The notes beneath the pieces are model-generated. The model saw nothing but the letters and a program-made list of their open reading frames with translations, did no database searches and was not told where the DNA came from. Both the position numbers and the translations under genes were made by a program. This document shows positions 52,683 through 61,723 of a stretch of DNA of 64,000 bases, piece by piece. Numbering within the stretch: position 1 is the stretch's first letter; every line of letters begins with the position of its first letter. The stretch is from JBKECO01 sp047974745 (GTDB taxonomy: Bacteria > Bacillota > Clostridia > Lachnospirales > Lachnospiraceae), in the NCBI GenBank assembly GCA_047974745.1, contig JBKECO010000027.1, positions 23,871-87,870 of the forward strand, in the 5' to 3' direction.

Positions 52683-52694
52683 AGCATAAGGCAG
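52663..52694. promoter_or_regulatory. Inverted repeat, candidate operator between AraC and importer genes
   Basis: TGCCTTAT and ATAAGGCA are 8-bp perfect inverted half-sites with a 16-bp AT-rich centre, overlapping the AraC promoter spacer and -35. Placement suggests an operator for autoregulation or for control of the divergent importer. Confidence 0.5.
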
Positions 52695-52799
52695 ATAGTA
52701 CAAAAAGATGATAGAATCGGATAAAGAATCTGTCAGTTAATTATCATAAAATAAGCATAGATACGGAAGGAATTTGTGAAACCAAAAAAGGAGGTAAGT

Positions 52800-54089
52800 A
52801 TGAAAAAGAAATTTGTTGGCATGCTTTTGTGTATATCATTGCTCGCAACAGTGATTGCAGGATGTGGCTCTAGCGGAGATACTTCAAGCGGAGGTGAAGC
52901 AACAAGCAGTGAACCGAAAGACACTTTGGTATATTGATCCATGTGGGAGGCAACAGAACCACAAGGGGTAGCAATCAAAGCGGCAGTAGATGCATATATG
53001 GAAGAAACCGGCGTAGAGGTAGATATACAATTTAAAGGAAGAACGGGTCAGAGAGAAGGATTACAAGCCGCATTGGATGCGGGTGCACAAATCGATCTTT
53101 TTGACGAAGAAATAGATCGCGTAAATGGAACCTGGGGCGAATACCTTATGGATATCAGCGATATGGCCAAAGCAGTTGATTATGATGCAACAGCAAACGA
53201 AGGTTTGATGAATGCTGTAAGAGAAGCCGGAGGTGGGACATTAAAATCGATTCCTTACCAGCCATATGTATTTGCTGTTTTTTATAACAAGGATTTATTT
53301 GAGCAGGCGGGCATTCAAAGCGAACCTGCAACATGGGAAGAATTTTTAGCAGTGTGTCAGCAGCTTAAAGATGCAGGAATTACACCATTAGCAAATGATG
53401 ATGCATATGCAACTTGTCCGATCGGCTATCATTTAGCTCGTTTAGGCGGGGAAGAAAAAGTTGTGGACATTGTAACTAACGGCAAATGGGATGATCCAAT
53501 TGTATTACAAATGGCAAAGGATTATGAAGAATTAGCATCTAAAGGTTATTTTTCACCAAACATTGGATCGAATGTATGGCCAGCCGGTCAAAATTCTGAA
53601 TTGGCATTAGGCGAAGTGGCAATGTACCTGAATGGATCTTGGTTGCCTAATGAAGTAATCGGAACGGCCGGAGAAGATTTTAATTGGGGATGTTTTAGCT
53701 ATCCTGCAGTAACAACAGGGGCAACAAATACCGCAACAGGCATAGATGCAGTTAATTTTGGGTCTCAGGTTTTTGCTATAAATAAAAATAGTACTTTAGG
53801 TCAAGAGGCTTTTGACTTGATAGTAAAGATCACAAAAGGTGAATTTGATGAAAAGCTAGCAATAGATTCAAATGGCATTCCATCAGACACTACAAATGAA
53901 ACATGGCCTCCACTAGTTGAACCAGCAAAATCTGTTTTAGACGCGAGTAAAGTACGTCTGTCTTGGGCAGGTGGAGTAGAGTCAAATGATAATATGACCC
54001 CGGCAATCAAGGAAAATTTCATTAAACTATGTGCAGGAACCATTGATGCAGAAGGTTTTGTTGATGCAATGATTGCAGCTAGCAAGTAG
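52800..54089 (+). pseudogene. Sugar ABC transporter substrate-binding lipoprotein gene with in-frame TGA
   Basis: GGAGG precedes the ATG at 52800. Codons 1-45 encode a normal lipoprotein signal (SLLATVIAGC, Cys22), an acidic Ser/Gly linker and the first beta strand DTLVY. Codon 46 is TGA (52935-52937). The same frame then continues as a complete extracellular solute-binding family 1 protein (SMWEATEPQGVAIKAAVDAY to DAMIAASK, 382 aa from the internal Met at 52941). Relatives have Trp at this place (YWSMW), so TGG became TGA. Unless read through, the product lacks its export signal. Otherwise intact and followed by two permease genes. Confidence 0.85.
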
Positions 54090-54098
54090 TAAAATCAC

Positions 54099-54130
54099 TA
54101 AGGTGGTAGATGCCGTGCATCGCCACCTTA
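54099..54130 (+). other. Hairpin between the binding-protein and permease genes
   Basis: TAAGGTGG and CCACCTTA form an 8-bp stem with a 16-nt loop, followed by ATTAAAAA. Such intercistronic stems often keep binding-protein mRNA in excess over permease mRNA; termination is unlikely without a T run. Confidence 0.55.
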
Positions 54131-54164
54131 ATTAAAAATAACAAAACAATGGAGGAAAAATGAC

Positions 54165-55070
54165 GTGAAAAAGAATAGAGCAATGATTGTTGCGTTTTTA
54201 ACACCAGCAGTTTTGTTGTTTGTATTCATATTTTTATATCCAATACTTCGTACCTTGTCGATGAGCTTTTTTAGTATTACGGGAGTGACAGATTCCATCG
54301 ATAAGTGGAGTTTTATTGGAATATCAAATTACGAGCAACTGTTTACTACAAGTTTATTTCGAACATCCATGAACAATTTGTTTAAAATATGGCTGTTTGG
54401 AGGAATTCTAGTACTAAGTGTATCCCTGCTATTAGCTGTGGTACTTACAAGTGGCATTCGGTTTAAAAGATTTTTTAGGGCAATTATTTATTTTCCTAAT
54501 ATTATTAGCGCCGTTGCATTAGCAACGATGTGGTTACAATATGTATATAGTCCCAAATTTGGACTTCTGAAAAGTTTTTTTGAGACCCTGGGTCTAGATC
54601 GATTGGCACAAATTCAATGGCTCGACAATGAACATAAATTTACAGCTTTACTAATAGCCTATTGTTTCGGGATGATTGGCTATCATATGTTAATTTGGAC
54701 TAGTGGAATAGAAAGAATCAGTCCAGAATTATTTGAAGCGGCAACAATTGATGGGACGAATAAGTTAAATCAATTCAAGTATATGACTTTTCCTTTGTTA
54801 AAAGGAATCTTGAAAACAAATATTACTATGTGGAGTGTTAGTACTGCGGGTTTTTTCCTATGGTCCCAACTATTCTCTTCTGTTACAGCTGATACAAAAA
54901 CAATTACACCAATGGTATTTATGTATACAAAAGTTTTTGGAGCAGGAAATGCAATAACGAATCATGACGCAGGCATGGGAGCGGCAGTCGGTGTCATCCT
55001 AAGTCTATGTGTTATTTTCATTTTTACAATTTGTAATAAGTTAATAAAAGACGATGACTTAGAATTTTAA
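54165..55070 (+). CDS. Sugar ABC transporter permease (MalF/UgpA-like)
   Basis: A GTG start at 54165 follows GGAGG by 9 nt; the nearby ATG is out of frame and stops at once. The 301-aa protein has six helices and the CUT1 coupling loop FEAATIDGTNKLNQFKYMTFP. It pairs with the next permease to import oligo- or monosaccharides. No ATPase gene is in the cluster, so a shared MsmK-type ATPase encoded elsewhere is likely. Confidence 0.92.
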   Translation: MKKNRAMIVAFLTPAVLLFVFIFLYPILRTLSMSFFSITGVTDSIDKWSFIGISNYEQLFTTSLFRTSMNNLFKIWLFGGILVLSVSLLLAVVLTSGIRFKRFFRAIIYFPNIISAVALATMWLQYVYSPKFGLLKSFFETLGLDRLAQIQWLDNEHKFTALLIAYCFGMIGYHMLIWTSGIERISPELFEAATIDGTNKLNQFKYMTFPLLKGILKTNITMWSVSTAGFFLWSQLFSSVTADTKTITPMVFMYTKVFGAGNAITNHDAGMGAAVGVILSLCVIFIFTICNKLIKDDDLEF

Positions 55071-55083
55071 AAGGGAGGAATGC

Positions 55084-55950
55084 ATGAAAAAAACTCAAAG
55101 AATTAATTGGAGAAAAGAAATAAAATTGCTCCCGGGTTATATTATTTTATGTATGTGGGTATTGTTTACAGTCCTTTTGCTTGGCTGGATCATAGCAGCA
55201 AGCCTTTCAACTACAAAAGAAATATATGCAGGAGATGCATTGAAGTTTGCCACTGGTCTTCACTTTGAAAATTATGTCAAGGCTTGGAGTGGCGGCAAGG
55301 TTTCTACTTTTTTTCTGAATTCACTGATATACGCAGTAATTTCATGTTTATTGCTAATTTTAATTTGCGCACCTGCAGCATACGTATTGTCTCGGTTTAA
55401 ATTTTTTTCAAATAAAATTATACAGACAAGTTTTGTCTCTGCAATGGGTGTTCCAATTATTATGATCATTTTACCACTGTTTTCATTGGTTGCCAGCTTT
55501 GGGATTTTGAACAATGTCGCTTTAAACAGAGTCGTACTTGTCGTTTTATATGTTGGAATAAATGTTCCATATACTACCATATTTTTATTGACCTTTTTTT
55601 CGAATATATCAAAGACCTATGAAGAAGCGGCCGCAATTGACGGTTGCTCGCCTATGAGGACTTTCTGGCAAATTATATTTCCAATGGCCCAGTCAGGTCT
55701 GGCAACAGTGACGATCTTTAATTTCGTTAATGTATGGAATGAATATTTCTTGTCCTTGATATTTGCGAATTCCGATAAACTTAAGCCGGTCGCAGTTGGT
55801 CTATACGGAATGATTAATTCAATGAAATACACAGGTGATTGGTCTGGAATGTTTGCAGCAGTTATTATCGTTTTTTTACCCACATTTATATTATATATTT
55901 TCTTGTCAGAGAAAATAATTGGCGGAGTAACAGGCGGAATTAAAGGATAA
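55084..55950 (+). CDS. Sugar ABC transporter permease (MalG/UgpE-like)
   Basis: The 288-aa protein has six helices and the coupling loop YEEAAAIDGCSPMRTFWQIIFP, as expected for the second CUT1 permease. The ATG follows AAGGGAGG and lies 13 bp behind the first permease gene. Together they form the membrane channel of the importer. Confidence 0.93.
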   Translation: MKKTQRINWRKEIKLLPGYIILCMWVLFTVLLLGWIIAASLSTTKEIYAGDALKFATGLHFENYVKAWSGGKVSTFFLNSLIYAVISCLLLILICAPAAYVLSRFKFFSNKIIQTSFVSAMGVPIIMIILPLFSLVASFGILNNVALNRVVLVVLYVGINVPYTTIFLLTFFSNISKTYEEAAAIDGCSPMRTFWQIIFPMAQSGLATVTIFNFVNVWNEYFLSLIFANSDKLKPVAVGLYGMINSMKYTGDWSGMFAAVIIVFLPTFILYIFLSEKIIGGVTGGIKG

Positions 55951-55964
55951 AGGGGTGACGTTAG

Positions 55965-56894
55965 ATGAAACCAGTTTTGATAATTATGGCAGCAGGAATG
56001 GGCAGCCGATACGGGGGATTGAAACAAATTGATCCTATAGATGAGCAAAAGCATATCATTATTGATTTTTCAATTTATGATGCGAAAAAAGCCGGGTTCG
56101 ACAAAGTGGTTTTTGTTATTAAAAAAGAGGATGAACAAGATTTTAAAGAAGCCATTGGAGATAGAATCAGTCGCCAGATTGAGGTTTCTTATGTCTATCA
56201 AGATTTGCATAATTTGCCGAAGGGGTATCTCGTTCCAATGGGAAGAACAAAGCCATGGGGGACCGGACAGGCAATTTTATGTTGCAGAAATGAAATCAAA
56301 AGTTCATTTGCAGTTATTAATGCAGATGATTATTATGGTAAAGAGGCATTTTCCGAACTGTTTTTGTTTTTAGCAAACAGTCAGAATAGAAAGCAGAATG
56401 AATTTGCTATGGTAGGATATGAACTGGGGAACACTGTAACGGAGCATGGACATGTCGCAAGAGGTATTTGCAGAGTAAGCGAGGATATGATATTAGAAGA
56501 AATATGTGAAAGAACACGCATTGAAAAGCAGAATGGATCCATTGTCTATTCTATCGATGAAGGCGCATCCTATGTGATGTTACATGAGAAAGACACAGTG
56601 TCCATGAATATGTGGGGATTCACAGAATCTGTTTTTGAAAAAGCAGAACAATATTTTTGTGATTTTCTGGATCTGAATATGATGAGTGATCCGTTAAAAG
56701 CCGAATTTTTTTTGCCGGATATTATCAATAAATTAGTAAAAGAGGAAGGACAACGTGTTACAGTTTTGCCTTCAAGAGATCAGTGGTATGGAGTGACCTA
56801 TAAAGAAGATAAAAAAATGGTTGCTGATGCGATAAAGCAGCTTAAGTCAGATGGAGCATACCCGATCCATCTTTGGGAGGAGTCTGAGCAATGA
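55965..56894 (+). CDS. Sugar-phosphate nucleotidyltransferase family protein
   Basis: The 309-aa protein opens with the nucleotide-binding signature IMAAGMGSRYGGLKQIDPI and shows a PWGTGQAILCCRNEI substrate loop and the INADDYYG metal motif, as in NTP_transferase enzymes that make NDP-sugars from sugar-1-phosphates. It overlaps the following kinase gene by 4 bp (ATGA). The pairing suggests that the kinase product, a sugar-1-phosphate, is the substrate of this enzyme. The sugar and nucleotide are not predictable. Confidence 0.88.
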   Translation: MKPVLIIMAAGMGSRYGGLKQIDPIDEQKHIIIDFSIYDAKKAGFDKVVFVIKKEDEQDFKEAIGDRISRQIEVSYVYQDLHNLPKGYLVPMGRTKPWGTGQAILCCRNEIKSSFAVINADDYYGKEAFSELFLFLANSQNRKQNEFAMVGYELGNTVTEHGHVARGICRVSEDMILEEICERTRIEKQNGSIVYSIDEGASYVMLHEKDTVSMNMWGFTESVFEKAEQYFCDFLDLNMMSDPLKAEFFLPDIINKLVKEEGQRVTVLPSRDQWYGVTYKEDKKMVADAIKQLKSDGAYPIHLWEESEQ

Positions 56895-58000
56895 GTGAAT
56901 TATCCTTAATTGATGAAGTCATTTCCCATTTACGCTTGGGTGGAATCTTATTGAAAAAAGAAGTTTATGGAAGTGGACATATTAACGATACCTATCTCTT
57001 AGAATTTGAAGTATTCCAAATGGGTAGTATACGAGTAATCTTACAGAAAATGAATAGTGATATTTTTAGATATCCAGAAAAATTAATGGAGAATATTGTG
57101 GGGGTGACCACGCATTTAAGAAAAAAAATAATAGACCAGGGTGGTGATCCGGAACGAGAAACGTTAAATGTCATTCCTACAATCGATGGTAAAAATTTTT
57201 ATGTTGATTCAAAGGGAGGATATTGGCGAGCATACAAATTTATCACAGGAGCTACAAGTTTTGATAAAGTAGAAAGAGTAAATGATTTTTACGAAGCAGC
57301 TGTTGCATTTGGCAGATTTCAAAATTTACTGGCAGATTATAATGCAGAGTCATTACATGAAACCATTATTGGATTCCATGATACAATATGGAGATTTGAT
57401 CAATTACTAGAAGCGATCAAAGAGGACAAAATGAAGCGGGTATTGCATGTGGAAAAGGAAACAGAATTCGCCATGCAGCGAAAGCAAATGACCCTGTTGT
57501 TTCCTGAGTTATTAAAAAAGAAAGAAATTCCACTTCGTGTTACCCATAACGATACAAAGCTGAATAATATTATGATTGATGATAAATCCAGAAAAGGAAT
57601 TTGTGTCATCGATCTGGATACCGTAATGCCTGGTCTTGCGATGTTTGATTTTGGCGATTCTATCAGATTTGGTGCAAGTAGTGCTGCAGAAGATGAAGTT
57701 GATTTAGATAAAGTTTGGTGTGATTTAGAACTATTTGAACTTTATGTAAAGGGATATATGAAAGGGTGCGAGGGAAAGCTGACACGTCGTGAAATTGAAC
57801 TGATGCCAATGGGAGCAATTGTGATGACCTTCGAATGTGGAATGCGCTTTTTGACCGATTATTTAAATGGAGATCAATACTTTAAAGTTCATAGAGAAAA
57901 TCATAATCTAGATCGCTGTAGAACGCAATTTAAGTTAGTTTCAGATATGGAACATAAATGGGATGAAATGTGTGCGATCATTAGCAAATATAACAAGTAA
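56891..58000 (+). CDS. Anomeric sugar kinase, NahK/APH family
   Basis: The 369-aa protein belongs to the phosphotransferase (APH) family and resembles N-acetylhexosamine 1-kinase (NahK/LnpB). Visible motifs are the N-lobe GSGHINDTYLLEF, the Brenner-type catalytic motif VTHNDTKLNNIMID, the metal motif VIDLDTVMPGLAMFDFGDSIRFGA and a FECGMRFLTDYLNGD helix typical of NahK. It probably phosphorylates an N-acetylhexosamine or related sugar at C1. It ends the operon; a relic of a transporter gene follows on the other strand. Confidence 0.85.
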   Translation: MSELSLIDEVISHLRLGGILLKKEVYGSGHINDTYLLEFEVFQMGSIRVILQKMNSDIFRYPEKLMENIVGVTTHLRKKIIDQGGDPERETLNVIPTIDGKNFYVDSKGGYWRAYKFITGATSFDKVERVNDFYEAAVAFGRFQNLLADYNAESLHETIIGFHDTIWRFDQLLEAIKEDKMKRVLHVEKETEFAMQRKQMTLLFPELLKKKEIPLRVTHNDTKLNNIMIDDKSRKGICVIDLDTVMPGLAMFDFGDSIRFGASSAAEDEVDLDKVWCDLELFELYVKGYMKGCEGKLTRREIELMPMGAIVMTFECGMRFLTDYLNGDQYFKVHRENHNLDRCRTQFKLVSDMEHKWDEMCAIISKYNK

Positions 58001-58009
58001 ATTGCCCCT

Positions 58010-58160
58010 GCTCTGATCGCTGTTCCGATTTTTACAGTAACCCTTTGAGCGGCCGCAATGGTACACACGCTTCGGATGCCTGTATTCCACTCACTATAAT
58101 CCATGCAGTCGATAATAAATTTGCTGGTGGTATTAATTCTGGATTCTCGGCCTCTCATGA
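58010..58160 (-). pseudogene. Remnant of a GPH-family sugar transporter gene
   Basis: The minus-strand frame reads KFIIDCMDYSEWNTGIRS, then CTIAAAQRVTVKIGTAIRAGAI. This matches the helix 9-10 signature of GPH/MelB-type transporters (D-x-x-[DE]Y-x-E-W-x-T-G-x-R, then Q-x-x-x-x-K-x-G). It has no start, and the frame is cut at both ends. It is a decayed fragment next to the NahK-like gene and suggests that the cluster once had a second sugar permease. Confidence 0.55.
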
Positions 58161-58235
58161 AGAGGCCAGAACCGGTATATTTAATATCTCATAAATTTCT
58201 TATTGCTTTGCGAGGTGGAACTAAAGTGATATTCA

Positions 58236-59882
58236 TTATACTAGCAGCATCAGTGCCATTGCCTCTGTTTCCTTCAGGTGCGTATACCTTGCTTTTCGTT
58301 CCTTCAAAATCAGACGTTCCTCTGGTGCTTCTCTCCATAATCCCTCTCGCGGATAATACCGTTCAAACTTAGCATCTTTGTAACGGAATAGTGCATCTGC
58401 ACTTTTCTGTTGGGCATCATATCCGTACACGTAATAATAACCTTCTAATTCTCGTACAATCTGATATCCATTTATAAATAGATATACGGATTCATATTCG
58501 AAGAAGTGTTTCAGGTCAACTATGTAATTATCCTTTGATATGGAAAACAGATCACATAATGCTTCAAATTCCTTTTGATTACATTCCACTTCTTCAAGTG
58601 ATTCCGTTTCTATCGTAAAGATATATTCCTTCGGATTTTCTTCCTGATCCTTCACGATAATTAAATCTACACCTTTTCTTACACTTAATTCGACATATTC
58701 ATCATTATCATCATAGAACTCATCAGAATAGTTATCTTCGGTAGACGGAATCTGAAAATCATTAATCCAGTCATTATCACTTACATCTGTTTTATAGTCA
58801 TCCTGCATAATAATATCTTCCTCTGTAGCTCTGCAAATGACAGCTCGTGTTTTATCTTCTGGAAAAGGTGTATTGTCACGAAGATAATATTCCACTTTTT
58901 TAATCTTAGCTTTCTTTTTCTCTTCATCATTTCCCACTGGAACCCATACCATATCCCCTGGTTTTAAGGTATCATCTTCTGTTTTGTAATAATATGTCCT
59001 GGCTCCCACTTGGAATTCCACTGATAGATAAATGGCTTCATCTATCTTTTTCCCATAGGCATACCAGTTCTGATTAAATAGCTCTCCGGGAATAATTTCA
59101 TTCTTTAATGCACGTTTTATTTCCTGTAAGAAATCATCCCATGTAGCTGGGATAGTCCATCTACAGTAAGGAATTGTTGCTGTTCTCTTGTCGGATGAGT
59201 GCTTTTTATATTCAATGCAAATAAATGGTACATCATTGTTTAGTTCTATATCCTGTATGGCATCAAGCATTTCTACATACTTATTCAACATCGCAAATAT
59301 CTCTTCATCATACGATGGAAAATAACATTCCTGCTTACTCTTTTTATCTGCATCACTTTCTTTCATGTAGCTTACAGTCTGCTCATATGAATTCACTTCA
59401 AGTTCTTCATTCATTTCAAACTTATGACTTATTTTTCTGGCATATGGTGTTTCTATTACACCTTCATAATGAAATTTCACATTAAAATAATCAATCTGGT
59501 CGCCATCAATTAGACATGCATCTGGTAAATATTCATCCAACAAGCGAATAAATGCATTCCAATTTTCTGGATACGCATTATCTCCTGAAATGTGTCGGCA
59601 ACGTTTACTCATTACCTTATATTCCAAATCCCAATGCGTACCATCCATGATTGAACATAGCTCCGGTTCATAATGCGCTTTCCATCCATTTATCTTCTGC
59701 TTATCAAGTCTGTCCAAGAACTTATCACTCTTTTTCTTGGTAAAACGTGTAGTAATACTTGGTTCCTCATCCAAGGCTTGAGTTCCACTACAAGCTATGA
59801 CTTTTCCATCTTTTACTTCGATATTTACTTTTCTATATAAGAAGCAATATCCACCAATTGAAAACTTTAGATATTCAAGCAT
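58236..59882 (-). CDS. Unrecognised 548-aa protein
   Basis: The start at 59882 (MLEYLKFSIGGYCFLYRK) has GGAAGGA upstream. I do not recognise a named family. The N-terminal ~180 residues are beta-rich, with a GTHWDLEYK segment and SGDNAYPENWNAFIRLLDEYLPD, which looks like a defined domain seen in clostridial hypothetical proteins. Residues ~290-360 include a small beta-barrel-like stretch (YYYKTEDDTLKPGDMVWVPVGNDEEKKKAKIKKV). The rest is acidic, and the C-terminus ends in charged helices. No membrane segment or signal. It is downstream of a nuclease-like gene on the same strand (about 210-bp gap). Confidence 0.6.
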   Translation of the reverse strand: MLEYLKFSIGGYCFLYRKVNIEVKDGKVIACSGTQALDEEPSITTRFTKKKSDKFLDRLDKQKINGWKAHYEPELCSIMDGTHWDLEYKVMSKRCRHISGDNAYPENWNAFIRLLDEYLPDACLIDGDQIDYFNVKFHYEGVIETPYARKISHKFEMNEELEVNSYEQTVSYMKESDADKKSKQECYFPSYDEEIFAMLNKYVEMLDAIQDIELNNDVPFICIEYKKHSSDKRTATIPYCRWTIPATWDDFLQEIKRALKNEIIPGELFNQNWYAYGKKIDEAIYLSVEFQVGARTYYYKTEDDTLKPGDMVWVPVGNDEEKKKAKIKKVEYYLRDNTPFPEDKTRAVICRATEEDIIMQDDYKTDVSDNDWINDFQIPSTEDNYSDEFYDDNDEYVELSVRKGVDLIIVKDQEENPKEYIFTIETESLEEVECNQKEFEALCDLFSISKDNYIVDLKHFFEYESVYLFINGYQIVRELEGYYYVYGYDAQQKSADALFRYKDAKFERYYPREGLWREAPEERLILKERKARYTHLKETEAMALMLLV

Positions 59883-60094
59883 AACAAGTCCTTCCAAGAA
59901 TTTTTCTCTCATATAATCTGACTACATGGTTATATTTTACCACAATTATCATGTGAGCGACCACTTTTGTCCACTGGAATAAAAGTTGGGATCTTATTTG
60001 AATTCTCTTTTTTACTGAATCTCGTACTCAAGCTGTCCGATTATTTTTTTAGTCATACTGCAACGCAATATTTCTTAAATTTGTATTGACATTA

Positions 60095-61157
60095 TCAGAA
60101 GTAAAAATCACATATTTCCTTACTATATAATGGTTCATTTTTTGAATCCGTAAAAAGATTCTTATAGGTCAATATATTTTGTAATACTTTCATATTTAAA
60201 ACTCCATCATTTTTCAATTGTACATTTAAAGTTTCTGCTAACTTTCTATACAAATTCCCATAATTTTCCAAATAACTCTCATTATGATTATGATCCAGTA
60301 TTATATTGCCTATCTTATCATCAAAAAGAATCGTACCTAAATACACTTTAGTTGATTCATTCATATATTGTCTCACATGTTCCTGTATAAGTTGCTTTTT
60401 TTGATTGTTGCTATTTGATAACTCGTCCGCCTCCTTGTTTAGCGTTCCTTTTATAAATCTTATTACCCCCACATAATGAGAAATCATTTGTTTCAATCCT
60501 TCTAAATACGTTTTGCTATCTGACAGGATCTTGAATTCTTGTTCTTTATCTCTGGTATCTAGCAGAAGCCCCATATTTTCAAAGATATTATCATTATAAA
60601 TAAATGAACTATACTCATTTTTTAAATATTCACTTTTTACCTTTAATGTTTTACCTGCACCTATAATATATTCCGAAAATTTTGATTCTAGGAAAAGGAT
60701 CACATTTTGTCCATTTCCAGTACCAAGTAATGTAATATCAATATTTGATGGATTTCCTTTGTTAGTTACCTTATTTTGATACTCAAAAATTGATTCCGTG
60801 AATTTTATTTTCTCATCATCTAATACAATATATATCGGTGACGTTTCAGTTACTTTATAAAAAAATAATTGCGCACATAAAGAAGATGAATGAAGTGTTG
60901 TTATCCTTGTTTCTTCTTGACCGGATCCATTGCAAGCTTGTTTGAATTTTTCATCAAATAAATTGTGATCTTCAATTCCAAAAAAATCTTTCAGCCATTC
61001 ACATTTTGTTTTTCCCTCAGTTTTAAAAACATAGGAATTTTCGGAAATACCGTCTCGAAATGGTGTGTTTTCAATGTTCGCTTCACTGATTTTAGGATTT
61101 ATTGCCCACATTCTTTCATATATCTTTTCTATTTGTTTCCTTTATTGTAAATTTCAT
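60095..61157 (-). CDS. Probable PD-(D/E)XK nuclease-like protein, frameshifted near its start
   Basis: The intact frame (60095-61111, 338 aa) contains NIDITLLGTGNGQNVILFLESKFSEYI near residues 122-148. This fits a PD-(D/E)XK nuclease core (Asp, then Glu-x-Lys), so a restriction-type or defence nuclease is possible but unproven. The only good ribosome-binding site (GAGGAGG) lies before an ATG at 61157, which starts MKFTI and then leaves frame at an AAA run (61141-61143). Removing one A would give MKFTIRKQIEKIYERMWAIN and join the two. So the gene is either frameshifted, mis-sequenced, or starts at a weak internal ATG. Confidence 0.6.
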
Positions 61158-61269
61158 ATTCAAACCTCCTCGTGCGCTTATTGTCCTTCCTATTCTGTCA
61201 AGCCTAAATCTATTGATTTTACTGGCTTTGACGATTTTTATTTACCTCTAAAACAGAGCCGAGAGTGAT

Positions 61270-61560
61270 GGATGTCGTAGTATCATGTACCGAATAGTTG
61301 ATAAATGGGTATAGTTTTTAAAGCATCCCTTTTGTTTGCTTTATAAAGGCTATGTCCCCTCTGATCAACTATGATGATGAACCTTCCGTGTCTATGGGGA
61401 TCGTGTCCCAACTTCCTTCGTACCATCTACCATACACTGAGTGCCAGCCAAGCTCTTAAACGGGGTCATGCCCCGCGGAAAAAACCGATGCCAGCTACAG
61501 CTCTTGTTTTTATTTGATTGTTACCGACCTGCTTTCATCTACAATGGTACTGATTTACTC
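61270..61560 (-). ncRNA. Candidate IS110/IS1111 bridge RNA region
   Basis: About 460 bp after the transposase stop hold no gene but show stem-forming segments, such as GGGGCATGACCCC (61465-61485 area), paired AGAGCTGTAGCTGGCA and AGAGCTTGGCTGGCA repeats, and TGGTAGATGGTACG. In the IS1111 branch the recombination-guiding bridge RNA is encoded in the 3' non-coding end. Position and structure fit, but no loop-target pairing was verified. Confidence 0.4.
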
Positions 61561-61723
61561 AGCAGACGCGATACCACCATATTTTTCAGTTGGTCTTTTT
61601 GATGATGCTGTCCGTTTCAGACTCCATCGTTTATGGGTTTCTTCTCCAGAACCCTGCCCAGCCTCCGATACCTATCATCAAAGCCTCGGCAGAGCTCTGG
61701 AATGTATTGCTTATATTGATTGT

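Noticed and set aside
52935..52937. TGA as selenocysteine or as a reassigned Trp codon
   Set aside because: No SECIS-like hairpin was noted just after it, many genes here end in TGA, and binding proteins are not selenoproteins.
57901..58158. A minus-strand 85-codon frame read as a whole gene
   Set aside because: Only its first half resembles a GPH transporter; the rest is antisense to the kinase gene, so it is listed as a remnant instead.
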